NCBI RefSeq assembly: GCF_009467795.1
Contig: NZ_WIAX01000008.1
Span: 142,921-206,920, forward strand
Length of the DNA: 64,000 nt
Source of the DNA: Nesterenkonia halophila
Lineage (GTDB): Bacteria > Actinomycetota > Actinomycetes > Actinomycetales > Micrococcaceae
Reading direction: 5' to 3'
Under the pieces are notes generated by a model. It worked only from the letters and a program-made list of their open reading frames with translations. It made no database searches and was not told the origin of the DNA. Each line of letters begins with the position of its first letter. Positions within the stretch are counted from its first letter, which is position 1. The translations under genes were made by a program, and so were the position numbers. This document shows, one piece after another, positions 34,656 through 42,363 of this stretch.

Positions 34656-36012
34656 GGTCGAGGATCCTCTCCGTGCGGTGGTCGGGGGCGGATGCGGTCT
34701 CGCCGCGGCCGGGGTGGGCGGCGTGCGGGGCGGTCTGCACGGTCTGTGTGGTCGGCGTCGTCGTCGCCGGCGTCGTCGGGCGCAGCTGGCGGGCGGCGAT
34801 CCCGGGCAGACGGGCGAGCCCGTCGCGGTCGATGTGCTCGCGCGTCGTCCGGCGGGAGACGGCTTCGGCGAGCCAGTCGCCGAGTCGCTGGGGAGTCGCC
34901 GCGGCGGCCTCGAGCATGTCGGCGGCTCCGGAGGCGGCCAGCGCGGCGGCGCGTCGGGGCTGTTCGGCCCGGCGCGTGCTGCGCGGCACGAACAGTGCCG
35001 GCGTGGTGGAGTCGAGGATCTCGGCGGCGGAGTTGTAGCCGGCCATGGAGATCACCGCCCGCGCGTCGCGGATCAGCTGCGGCAGGTGGGGGCTGCGGCG
35101 CTGCACGCGGACCCGGCCGACCGGTCCCGGGCGTCGTCGCGCCTCTGCGGCGGCGCGCACCACTGCGTCGTGGTCCTGCCGGGACATCTGCGGTCCGGTG
35201 ATGATCAGATGCCGGTGGCCGGCCGGCACCGGGGCCGCCGCGGCGGCCGCGGCGAGGCGGCCGCCGTCGGCCCCGCCGCCGACGGTGGTGAGCACGGAGG
35301 GGACGGCGGACGCTGCGAGCACGTCGGCTCCGTCCCCGTCGTCCTCGTCGACCGCGTCCTCGTGGGCGCCGTCCTCGTCGGCGGGCCCCGAGCAGGCGTC
35401 GGCCGGGCGCCCGCGTGCGAGATACCCGGTGAACTCCGTGCGGTCGGCCAGCGTGCGCGGGACCTCGCCGGCGGCGATCGGATCGTGGACCCGCGGGTCG
35501 CCGTAGATCCAGACGGCGTCGTAGGAGTCGGCGACGGCTCCGGCGCCGACGGCCGACCATTCGCGGGATGCCGCCTCGGGGGAGTCGAGGACCTCGCGCA
35601 GTCCGAGCACGCAGCGGGTCCCGCGCAGTCTCAGCTGGTCGAGGGAGGGGGCGAGCTCGCCGTCGATGCCGAACGGGTGCCGGTCCACGATGAACAGGTC
35701 CGGCGCCAGCGACTCCAGCGCCGCGGCGACGGCGCTGCGGCGCAGGCGGGAGAGTCGGGCGGAGCTCATCTCGAGGTGCCGAGCGGCGTAGCCCTCGACC
35801 GCGGGGGAGAACCCCGGCAGCACCATCCAGTCCCAGCCCGGCGGCAGAGAGTCGGCCGCGGCGCCCGGGTGGCCGGCGATGAGCAGCCCGCGGACCCGGT
35901 GCCCGGTGATCCTCGGCAGGCCGGCGGCCAGCGCATGGGCCACCGCTCGGTTCCTGCGGGCATGCCCCAGGCCGACGGAGTCGTGGGAGTAGAGCGCAAC
36001 GGTGATCGTCAT
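34645..36012 (-). CDS. GT-B glycosyltransferase, MurG/COG4671-like
   Basis: First gene of the six-gene operon, 455 residues. The N-terminus VALYSHDSVGLGHARRNRAVAHAL is the glycine-rich entry of COG4671-type predicted glycosyltransferases. The C-terminal glycosyltransferase-28 half has HLIITGPQMSRQDHDAV, VISMAGYNSAAEIL (donor-binding, like MurG) and PALFVPRSTRRAEQPRRA. An Asp/Glu/Gly-rich insert lies around residues 215-240. ATG 36012 is preceded by GGTGGG, a modest ribosome binding site. The region just upstream has two triplets of TTCTCAT-like boxes, so the operon is probably controlled by an OmpR-type regulator. Confidence 0.82.
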   Translation of the reverse strand: MTITVALYSHDSVGLGHARRNRAVAHALAAGLPRITGHRVRGLLIAGHPGAAADSLPPGWDWMVLPGFSPAVEGYAARHLEMSSARLSRLRRSAVAAALESLAPDLFIVDRHPFGIDGELAPSLDQLRLRGTRCVLGLREVLDSPEAASREWSAVGAGAVADSYDAVWIYGDPRVHDPIAAGEVPRTLADRTEFTGYLARGRPADACSGPADEDGAHEDAVDEDDGDGADVLAASAVPSVLTTVGGGADGGRLAAAAAAAPVPAGHRHLIITGPQMSRQDHDAVVRAAAEARRRPGPVGRVRVQRRSPHLPQLIRDARAVISMAGYNSAAEILDSTTPALFVPRSTRRAEQPRRAAALAASGAADMLEAAAATPQRLGDWLAEAVSRRTTREHIDRDGLARLPGIAARQLRPTTPATTTPTTQTVQTAPHAAHPGRGETASAPDHRTERILDHVR

Positions 36013-36035
36013 GCATCCCACCGTCGTGCGCCGCC

Positions 36036-36106
36036 ATGAAGCAACGGTGAGACGCGGATGAGAATCCGCGGGCGGGATTCTCATCCTGTTCTCATGGACC
36101 TCTCAT
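36036..36106 (-). promoter_or_regulatory. double triplet of 11-bp periodic TTCTCAT boxes at the glycosyltransferase operon promoter
   Basis: On plus: ATGAAGC (36036), GTGAGAC (36047), ATGAGAA (36058), then in opposite orientation TTCTCAT (36078), TTCTCAT (36089), CTCTCAT (36100). Each triplet has exact 11-bp spacing. The central pair also forms an 11-bp inverted repeat GATGAGAATCC/GGATTCTCATC (36057-36067 and 36075-36085). The array ends 23 bases before the start codon. This is the layout expected for cooperative OmpR/PhoB-type regulator dimers. Confidence 0.65.
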
Positions 36107-36126
36107 CCGCGAGGTCCGCGGGGCGG

Positions 36127-36549
36127 TCAGCTGACCGGGCCGGTCCACTTCTCGCCCGGGCCCTGGCCCGGGGCGTCGGGCACCGAGGACTCCTCGCGGA
36201 AGGCCAGCTGCAGCGACCGGAGCCCGTCGCGCAGGGGCATCGCGTGCTGCGAGCCGACCTCCGGGGCGGCGGCGGTGACCAGGCCGGCCAGCGCGGTGAT
36301 CAGCTTGCGCGCCTCGTCCAGGTCCTTCATGGCCGCGGCCTCGTCGTCCTCGGCCAGGCCGGTCTTCACCGCCGCGGCGCTCATCAGGTGCACCGACACG
36401 GTGTTGATCAGCTCGACGGCCGGCACCTCGGCGATGTCGCGGGCCTGCTGGTCGACCGCCTGCTGCAGGGCGTCGACGGAGCCGGCCTCGGACGCCGCCT
36501 CGCCGGCCGCGTCGGAGGCGCCCTCCCGGTTGTTCTGCTCACTCTGCAT
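36127..36549 (-). CDS. DUF1844 family protein
   Basis: A 140-residue protein of DUF1844, found beside infC throughout actinobacteria. The core VPAVELINTVSVHLMSAAAVKTGL and the MKDLDEARKLITALAGLV helices are visible (about 35-100). The N-terminus is Glu/Ala-rich and the C-terminus ends in a Pro/Gly tail. Function is unknown. ATG 36549 is preferred because the conserved body starts soon after; no ribosome binding site is evident, and an in-frame GTG/ATG further upstream (to 36600) reads as promoter DNA. It is divergent from infC. Confidence 0.82.
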   Translation of the reverse strand: MQSEQNNREGASDAAGEAASEAGSVDALQQAVDQQARDIAEVPAVELINTVSVHLMSAAAVKTGLAEDDEAAAMKDLDEARKLITALAGLVTAAAPEVGSQHAMPLRDGLRSLQLAFREESSVPDAPGQGPGEKWTGPVS

Positions 36550-36565
36550 GCTGGTAAGCTTGTCA

Positions 36566-36643
36566 TAGTCTGGATGTGCGCGCGACCGCGGTCGCGGCAC
36601 CCCATCGACACCACGGCCATCGCCTCACACAGGAGCTAGACAG
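36566..36643 (+). promoter_or_regulatory. infC promoter and ribosome binding site
   Basis: TAGTCT (36566-36571) is a plausible -10. AGGAG at 36631-36635 lies 8 nt before the ATC start of infC. The strong, correctly spaced ribosome binding site decides the non-canonical start. Confidence 0.5.
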
Positions 36644-37333
36644 ATCAGCGAACCACGCATCAACGAACGGATCCGCGTCCCGGAAGTCCGCCTGGTAGGA
36701 CCTCAGGGTGAGCAGGTGGGCATCGTCAGGATCGAGGATGCCCAGAGACTCGCCTCGGAGGCGGATCTGGACCTCGTCGAGGTGGCGCCTCGCTCCAAGC
36801 CTCCGGTCTGCAAGCTGATGGACTTCGGCAAGTGGAAGTACGAGGCCGCCGTGAAGGCGCGCGAGTCTCGGAAGAACCAGACGACCACGGTCCTCAAGGA
36901 GGTCCGCTTCCGGCTGAAGATCGACGAGCACGACTACGAGACCAAGGTCGGCAACGCGCGTCGCTTCCTCACCGCCGGCGACAAAGTCAAGGCGATCATC
37001 CAGTTCCGCGGACGCGAGCAGCAGCGCCCCGAGATGGGCGTGCGCCTGCTGCGGCGCTTCGCCGCGGACGTCGAGGACCTGGGATCCGTCGAGTCGACGC
37101 CGCGCCAGGACGGTCGCCACATGGTCATGGTCGTCGGTCCGCTGAAGACCAAGGCCGAGAACAAGAAGCAGCAGGCCGCCGAGGCCTCCGACCAGGACGA
37201 CGCGGAGAAGGGCAAGGGCGAGTCCCGCCGGGCGCGCAAGAACAAGGAGCGCGTGTCCACGGAGCAGAAGGACGCCAAGCCGCTGTCCAACTCCATGGCC
37301 GACTACCTGCCGGACGAGCTGAAGGACCTCTGA
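36644..37333 (+). CDS. infC: translation initiation factor IF-3, AUC start
   Basis: IF3 keeps ribosomal subunits apart and checks start codon-anticodon pairing. The IF3-N domain opens with [20 protein letters not shown] and runs to FGKWKYE (about 3-75). IF3-C follows, with [19 protein letters not shown] and MVVGP (about 85-170). A ~60-residue Lys/Glu/Asp-rich C-terminal extension is usual in actinobacteria. The frame begins at ATC 36644, 8 nt after AGGAG; no ATG, GTG or TTG lies in frame before a GTG at 36716, and starting there would remove the conserved N-terminus. Rare AUU/AUC starts in infC are the known basis of its autoregulation. Confidence 0.93.
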   Translation: MSEPRINERIRVPEVRLVGPQGEQVGIVRIEDAQRLASEADLDLVEVAPRSKPPVCKLMDFGKWKYEAAVKARESRKNQTTTVLKEVRFRLKIDEHDYETKVGNARRFLTAGDKVKAIIQFRGREQQRPEMGVRLLRRFAADVEDLGSVESTPRQDGRHMVMVVGPLKTKAENKKQQAAEASDQDDAEKGKGESRRARKNKERVSTEQKDAKPLSNSMADYLPDELKDL

Positions 37334-37664
37334 ACCCGTCCCTCCGGGGCGGGCATGGAGCATCGACGGGTGGGGACCCCGGGATCACCCGGGTCCGGAT
37401 CCGTCCGCGTCCCGGGGAGGACGGCGCGCCGATGATGGCGTAGACTGTCTCCTCGGGTTCTCGGCAGAGACCTGCGTCCTCGTGCGCCCTCGACGGGCGG
37501 GCCGGGGCCGCGCGCCTGCCGATCCTCTGACAAGGGGGCCGTGGGAACGCCGCAGGGTCGACGACGTCGGCCCGGCGATCCCGGACGGCCCCACCTCTGT
37601 GCCGCCGCCGGGCAGGACCCGGCACAGGCGCAGCAGGTCCGGACGATGTAAGGAGAACGGCACC
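37334..37664 (+). promoter_or_regulatory. long rpmI-rplT leader with internal promoter
   Basis: 331 bases between infC and rpmI. TAGACT (37441-37446) is a good -10, predicting a ~210-nt leader for rpmI-rplT, while GC-rich inverted segments just after infC (CCCCGGGATCACCCGGG around 37377-37393) could attenuate read-through. In many bacteria this leader binds L20 to autoregulate the operon; I cannot fold it reliably by eye. No coding sequence is seen. AAGGAG precedes rpmI. Confidence 0.45.
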
Positions 37665-37859
37665 ATGCCGAAGATGAAGACCCACAGCGGGGCCAAGAAG
37701 CGCTTCAAGCTCACCGGCTCCGGCAAGATCAAGCGCCAGCAGGCCAACCGTCGCCACTACCTGGAGCACAAGTCTTCGCGCCTGACGCGTCGTCTGGCCG
37801 GTGACCAGATCGTCACCAAGGCCGATGAGAAGCGCATCAAGCGCATGCTGGGCATCTGA
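37665..37859 (+). CDS. rpmI: ribosomal protein bL35
   Basis: A 64-residue large-subunit protein, the usual length. [20 protein letters not shown] and the [10 protein letters not shown] segment are the family signature, with a highly basic composition. AAGGAG lies 9-10 bases before ATG 37665. It is the middle gene of infC-rpmI-rplT. Confidence 0.98.
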   Translation: MPKMKTHSGAKKRFKLTGSGKIKRQQANRRHYLEHKSSRLTRRLAGDQIVTKADEKRIKRMLGI

Positions 37860-38071
37860 GCGTCCGTTCCCCGGACGGCGGATCCCGCCGCGCCGGCGCC
37901 GTCGCTCTGCGGACTCGCCGCGGAGCCTGACGCCCGGCCGCATCCTGACAGCGAACGAAGACTGACAGCCCCCGCCGCGTCGACGCGGTCGCGCGGCCCG
38001 GAGCATCCGGGCCGGCGCCGGACGGGCGGGGGAGCACGGGGCTCGGCCCCGACGACTCCAAGGAGAATCAC

Positions 38072-38452
38072 GTGGCACGTGTGAAGCGGGCGGTCAACGC
38101 CCACAAGAAGCGCCGCAAGGTCCTCGACCGGGCCTCCGGCTACCGCGGTCAGCGGTCCCGCCTGTACCGCAAGGCGAACGAGCAGCTGCTGCACTCGTTC
38201 ACCTACAACTACCAGCACCGCAAGAAGCGCAAGGGCGACTTCCGCCGCCTGTGGATCCAGCGCATCAACGCTGCCGCCCGGGCGCACGGCATGACCTACA
38301 ACCGCTTCGTCCAGGGCCTGAAGGCCGCCGGCGTCGAGGTGGACCGTCGCATGCTCGCCGAGCTGGCCGTCTCCGACGCCCAGTCCTTCGGCACGCTGGT
38401 GGAGACGGCGCGCCGGGCCCTGCCGCAGGACGTCAACGCGGCCCGCGCCTGA
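38072..38452 (+). CDS. rplT: ribosomal protein bL20
   Basis: A 126-residue large-subunit assembly protein. [17 protein letters not shown] at the N-terminus, [35 protein letters not shown] and [12 protein letters not shown] are all bL20 signatures. GTG start with AAGGAG 6 bases upstream. The 212-base gap after rpmI is unusually long for this pair. A strong terminator follows. Confidence 0.98.
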   Translation: MARVKRAVNAHKKRRKVLDRASGYRGQRSRLYRKANEQLLHSFTYNYQHRKKRKGDFRRLWIQRINAAARAHGMTYNRFVQGLKAAGVEVDRRMLAELAVSDAQSFGTLVETARRALPQDVNAARA

Positions 38453-38505
38453 GTCGCCCGACTCGCGCAGCATCTGCGGCCGGCTCCGCTCGACGCGGCC
38501 GGTCG

Positions 38506-38553
38506 GACGACGGCGCCCGTCCCCTGCTTCGGCAGGGGGCGGGCGCCGTCGTC
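38506..38553 (+). terminator. strong terminator after rplT
   Basis: A 22-bp, nearly perfect GC-rich stem closed by a TTCG tetraloop (38528-38531) lies 54 bases after the rplT stop. Confidence 0.85.
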
Positions 38554-38616
38554 GTGCGGGGCGCCCGCCCCGCCGCACCCCGCGCCAGTGAGCGCCAGTG
38601 AGGAAGGATGGACGCC

Positions 38617-39549
38617 ATGACGGACACCGATGTGCTGACCAACCCCGGCGCCGACCGGGTGAAGAAGATCGCCGCGCTGGCCACTCGCGCCGGCCGACGG
38701 AAGCAGGGCCGCTTCCTGGCGGAGGGCCCGCAGCCGGTGCGCGAGGCGCTGGCGCTGTGGCTGCGGCGCTGGGAGGACGGCGCCGCCGTCGGCCCGCTGC
38801 CGCAGCTGGACGCGCTCTACTTCACCGCCGAGGCGCTCGAGGCCCACCCCGACGTCCAGGCGCTGCTCGACCGCGCCCGCGGACTGCTCTTCGACCCGCA
38901 GGACCCGGTGCCGCGCGCCTCGAAGTTCTTCCTGCGCGAGGCCACTGCGGAGGTCGTCGCGGCGATGGGCGACGCCGAGACCTCGCAGGGGCTGGTCGCC
39001 GTCGGGCGGATCCCGCGCGGCGAGGCCGATCTGTCCCCGCTGGAGTCTGCGCGGCTGGCCGCCGGCCTGCTCGGGCTGAAGGATCCGGGCAACGTCGGCA
39101 CCATCATCCGCACCGCCGACGCCGCCGGAGCCGGCGCCGTCGTGCTCGCCCCCGGCACCACCGACCCCTGGGCGCCGAAGGTGGTCCGTGCCGCGGCCGG
39201 CTCGCACTTCAACCTGCCGCTGTTCGTCGGCATCGACCCGGAGGATCTCGTGACCTCGGTCCGGGGGCAGGGCACGCGCGTGCTCGCCGCCGACGGGGCC
39301 GGGGAGGTCGCCCTGACCGACGTCGAGCGTCCCGGCGAGCCGGCGCTGTGGCTCTTCGGCCATGAGGCCCACGGGCTCAGCGCGGAGCAGAAGGCGCTGG
39401 CCGACGCCCGGGTCTCCATCCCGCTCTACGGGCGGGCCGAGTCGCTGAACGTCGCCACGGCGGCCACCGTCTGCCTGTACTCCACGGCGATGGCCCAGCA
39501 CGCCGGAGCGCCGCACGCCGACGGGAGCAGCGGGGGAGCGGACCGGTGA
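38617..39549 (+). CDS. TrmH/SpoU-family RNA 2'-O-methyltransferase
   Basis: A 310-residue SPOUT methyltransferase, usually annotated as RlmB- or TsnR-like, acting on 23S rRNA or tRNA with S-adenosylmethionine. The N-terminal L7Ae-like substrate domain includes RRKQGRFLAEGPQPVREAL. The C-terminal SpoU domain has motif 1 LGLKDPGNVGTIIRTADAAG, motif 2 LWLFGHEAHGLS and motif 3 SIPLYGRAESLNVATAATVCLY. AGGAAGG (38601-38607) lies 9 bases before ATG 38617; an ATG at 38608 is too close to it. It commonly follows rplT in actinobacteria. Confidence 0.92.
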   Translation: MTDTDVLTNPGADRVKKIAALATRAGRRKQGRFLAEGPQPVREALALWLRRWEDGAAVGPLPQLDALYFTAEALEAHPDVQALLDRARGLLFDPQDPVPRASKFFLREATAEVVAAMGDAETSQGLVAVGRIPRGEADLSPLESARLAAGLLGLKDPGNVGTIIRTADAAGAGAVVLAPGTTDPWAPKVVRAAAGSHFNLPLFVGIDPEDLVTSVRGQGTRVLAADGAGEVALTDVERPGEPALWLFGHEAHGLSAEQKALADARVSIPLYGRAESLNVATAATVCLYSTAMAQHAGAPHADGSSGGADR

Positions 39550-39851
39550 GCCGCGAGGTCGAGAACACCGGCTTCGAGTGCGGCCACTGTCGTCGGCGCG
39601 TCTCCCGGCAGTCCGGCGGAAGCTATCGCAACCACTGTCCGCACTGCCTGTGGTCCCGCCACGTCGACGTCGCCCCCGGCGACCGCGCCGCCGACTGCGG
39701 AGCGGCGATGGAGCCGGTCGGCGTCGACCACTCGGGCAAGAAGGGCTTCGTGCTGATCCACCGCTGCAGCGCCTGCGGCGCCGAGGACCGCAACCGACTG
39801 GCCCCCGACGACGACATGGACGTGGTCATCGAGCTGCAGCGCCCGCGCTGA
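39546..39851 (+). CDS. RNHCP-domain zinc protein
   Basis: A 101-residue protein of the RNHCP family. Metal-binding cysteines are visible as CGHC (about 13-16), the family's NHCPHCLWSRHVD, then CG and CSAC. The function is unknown; the zinc-ribbon-like cysteines suggest RNA or ribosome binding. The GTG start overlaps the methyltransferase stop by 4 nt, so it is co-translated with it. A terminator follows. Confidence 0.88.
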   Translation: MSREVENTGFECGHCRRRVSRQSGGSYRNHCPHCLWSRHVDVAPGDRAADCGAAMEPVGVDHSGKKGFVLIHRCSACGAEDRNRLAPDDDMDVVIELQRPR

Positions 39852-39869
39852 GGCGTCGCACGCACCAGT

Positions 39870-39902
39870 GATGGCCCCACCTGCGCACGAGGTGGGGCCA
39901 TC
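39870..39902. terminator. bidirectional terminator between the RNHCP gene and ectD
   Basis: Perfect 13-bp stem (39870-39882 with 39890-39902) and a 7-nt loop, between convergent genes. Confidence 0.8.
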
Positions 39903-40075
39903 GCCCTGCTCATCTCACTGAGCCCAGTTGCAGTGCCTCCCAGCTCAGCTCCTTGAGCCGTGTATGCAGTTGTCAGCGCCGGTCGCGCCGCCTCGGCGGA
40001 CGCCGGCGGAGGATGCCCGGTGAGGCAGGGTGGCGACGGTCTCGCCGTCGTCGATCAGCCGCGGTCGGTCGGCGC

Positions 40076-40978
40076 TCAGCGGCCGGCCGGGGTGACGTCC
40101 GTGCTGGCGATGTGCTCCGGACGCGGCTTCGGCGCGGCGAAGGGCTCGCCGCAGGTGTTCTCCACCGAGTTGTAGACGATGAAGACGTTCGACCGCGGGT
40201 ACGGGGTGACGTTGCCGTTCGAGGCGTGCATGCAGTTGCTGTCGAACATCACGGCGCCGCCGGCGGGGCCCTCGAGCACGTCGATGCCGAAACGGTCGGC
40301 GAACTCGGTCAGCGTCTCCGGGTCGGGGACGCCGGCGCCCTGCATGACCAGCGACTGCCTGTGGTTGTCCTCCGGAGTCTTCTCCTGGGCACTGATGTAG
40401 TGCTTGTGAGACCCCGGCATGATCATCAGCGGACCGTTGTAGGAGTAGTTGTCGGTCAGCGAGATGGAGATGGACAACGCCCGCGGCGTGGGCATGCCGT
40501 CCTCGGCGTGCCAGGTCTCGAAGTCCGAGTGCCAGGTGAAGTCCTTGCCCACGAACTCGGGCTTGTAGTTGATGCGGCTCTGGTGGATGTAGACGTCCGA
40601 GCCGAGGATCTGCCGCGCCCGGTCCACCACGCGCGGGTCGTTGGCGATCTTCGAGAAGATCTCGTTGCTGCGGTGGATGTCGAAGATGGAGCGGACCTCG
40701 TCGGACTTGGCCTCGACGACGGTGCGCTCGTCGGCCTTGACATTGGGGTCCTCGGACAGCCGCTTCAGCTCGGCGCGGAAGAGCTCCAGCTCCTCGCCGG
40801 TGATCAGCTCGTCGACGGTCAGATAGCCCTTCGTATCGAAGCCGCGCAGCGTCTCGGCGTCCATCGGGCCCTGCTCGGCGGTGCCCTGCACCACCGGATC
40901 CCGGCGCTCGATGACGCGGGTGCGCTCGCCGTCGCGGGTGGGGTAGAGGTCCGTCACGTCCTGGACGGTCGTCGTCAT
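40076..40978 (-). CDS. ectD: ectoine 5-hydroxylase
   Basis: Converts ectoine to 5-hydroxyectoine with Fe(II), 2-oxoglutarate and O2. 300 residues, normal for EctD. The signature FTWHSDFETWHAEDGM holds iron ligands H150 and D152; H251 in SNCMHASNGN is the third. IHQSRINYKPEF and NGPLMIMPGSHKHY are typical. AGGAGG precedes ATG 40978. No ectA, ectB or ectC is adjacent, so either the synthesis genes are elsewhere or the enzyme hydroxylates imported ectoine. It fits a salt- or desiccation-tolerant host, as does the Mrp antiporter 10 kb away. Confidence 0.95.
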   Translation of the reverse strand: MTTTVQDVTDLYPTRDGERTRVIERRDPVVQGTAEQGPMDAETLRGFDTKGYLTVDELITGEELELFRAELKRLSEDPNVKADERTVVEAKSDEVRSIFDIHRSNEIFSKIANDPRVVDRARQILGSDVYIHQSRINYKPEFVGKDFTWHSDFETWHAEDGMPTPRALSISISLTDNYSYNGPLMIMPGSHKHYISAQEKTPEDNHRQSLVMQGAGVPDPETLTEFADRFGIDVLEGPAGGAVMFDSNCMHASNGNVTPYPRSNVFIVYNSVENTCGEPFAAPKPRPEHIASTDVTPAGR

Positions 40979-41165
40979 GGGGTCGACCTCCTGTCTCGTC
41001 GCAGACGTTCCATTCGTGTCGAGTCGACGGCGGCCGGGCTCCCGCTGCGGGGTCGATTCCGTGGCCGCCGCCACTTCCGGACCGTACCCAGGAGCGTGCG
41101 GGACTGCAACTGCTGTCGTGCCGGAAGCTGAGCCGCGTCCGCTCAGGGTCAGGCAGGCTCTGAAT

Positions 41166-42353
41166 ATGGTTGCTCCGCGGCACTGTGCCATCACCGAGGC
41201 CCATATCGTCCCCGTCACCGCCGAGTCGTTCCACGGCACCGTGGTGGTCACCGACGGGCGGATCGCCGCGCTGGGCCCCGACGTCGAGGTCCCGGCCGGC
41301 CACGAGGTCGTCGACGCCGCCGGCGGCCGGGTGCTGCCCGGCCTGGTCGACGCGCATGTTCACCTCGGCGTCCACGAGGAGGGCGAGGGCTGGGCCGGCG
41401 ACGAGACCAACGAGACCACCGACCCGGTCACCGCCGCCGCCCGGGCGATCGACGCGGTCAACCCCGACGACGTCGGCTTCGACGACGCGCTGGCCGGCGG
41501 CGTCACCAGCGTCAACGTCAACCCCGGCTCGGCGAATCCGATCGGCGGACTGAGCGTGGCGCTGAAGACCCACGGGCGCCTCGTCGACGAGATGGTGCTG
41601 CGCTCGCCGGCGGGGCTGAAGGCCGCGCTCGGCGAGAACCCCAAACAGGTCCACGGCGAGCAGAAGCGGACGCCGAACACCCGTCTCGGCGTCGCGCTGA
41701 CCCAGCGGCAGGCCTTCTCCGCGGCCCGGGCCTGGATGGACAAGCCGGAGGCGGAGCGCGAGACCGACCTGGTCTCGGAGGCGCTGGCCCGGGTGCTGCG
41801 CGGCGAGATCCCGTGGCGGCAGCACTGCCACCGAGCCGACGACATCGCCACGGCGCTGCGCGTGGCCGACGAGTTCGGCCACCGGCTGGTGCTCGACCAC
41901 GGCACCGAGGCGCATCTGATCGCCGACGTCGTCGCCGCTCGGGACGTGCCGGTGCTCTACGGGCCGATGATCGTCTCGCGCAGCAAGGTCGAGGTCCGCC
42001 GGCGCAGCCCGGCGGCGCCGGGCATCCTCGCCGCGGCCGGGGTGAAGGTCTCGCTGATCACCGACCACCCGGTGGTGCCGATCGACTTCCTCGTCCACCA
42101 GGCCGCGCTGGCGGTGCGCGAGGGGATGGAGCCGGCCGAGGCGCTGAAGGCGGTGACCATCCACCCCGCCGAGGTGCTCGGCGTCACCGATCGGGTCGGG
42201 TCGCTGGAGGTCGGCAAGGACGCCGACGTCGTGCTCTGGTCCGGCGACCCGCTGGACACCCGTCATCGCGCGCTGCGCACCTGGATCGAGGGAGCCGAGG
42301 TCTACTCCTACGACGAGCAGACCCGCAGCGGCACAGTGGCCGCCCGCGGTTGA
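41166..42353 (+). CDS. amidohydrolase-family protein (imidazolonepropionase-like)
   Basis: A TIM-barrel metal-dependent hydrolase of 395 residues, nearest in look to COG1228. H64 and H66 (HVHLG) bind metal; further histidines are in WRQHCHRADD and LVLDHGTEAH; the catalytic Asp is in LITDHPVVP. The closing composite beta-sandwich motif GSLEVGKDADVVLWSGDPL is clear. The substrate is unknown. CAGGCT ends 6 bases before ATG 41166 and no ribosome binding site is seen, so a leaderless start is likely. It is divergent from ectD and convergent with the PTS operon. Confidence 0.82.
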   Translation: MVAPRHCAITEAHIVPVTAESFHGTVVVTDGRIAALGPDVEVPAGHEVVDAAGGRVLPGLVDAHVHLGVHEEGEGWAGDETNETTDPVTAAARAIDAVNPDDVGFDDALAGGVTSVNVNPGSANPIGGLSVALKTHGRLVDEMVLRSPAGLKAALGENPKQVHGEQKRTPNTRLGVALTQRQAFSAARAWMDKPEAERETDLVSEALARVLRGEIPWRQHCHRADDIATALRVADEFGHRLVLDHGTEAHLIADVVAARDVPVLYGPMIVSRSKVEVRRRSPAAPGILAAAGVKVSLITDHPVVPIDFLVHQAALAVREGMEPAEALKAVTIHPAEVLGVTDRVGSLEVGKDADVVLWSGDPLDTRHRALRTWIEGAEVYSYDEQTRSGTVAARG

Positions 42354-42363
42354 GCCCGCCGGG

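Noticed and set aside
36057..36085. 11-bp inverted repeat as a terminator of the DUF1844 gene
   Set aside because: It lies after the DUF1844 stop and could fold, but it is an integral part of two 11-bp-spaced heptamer series, is AT-rich for a local terminator, and sits at the operon promoter; a regulatory reading is preferred, though dual use is possible.
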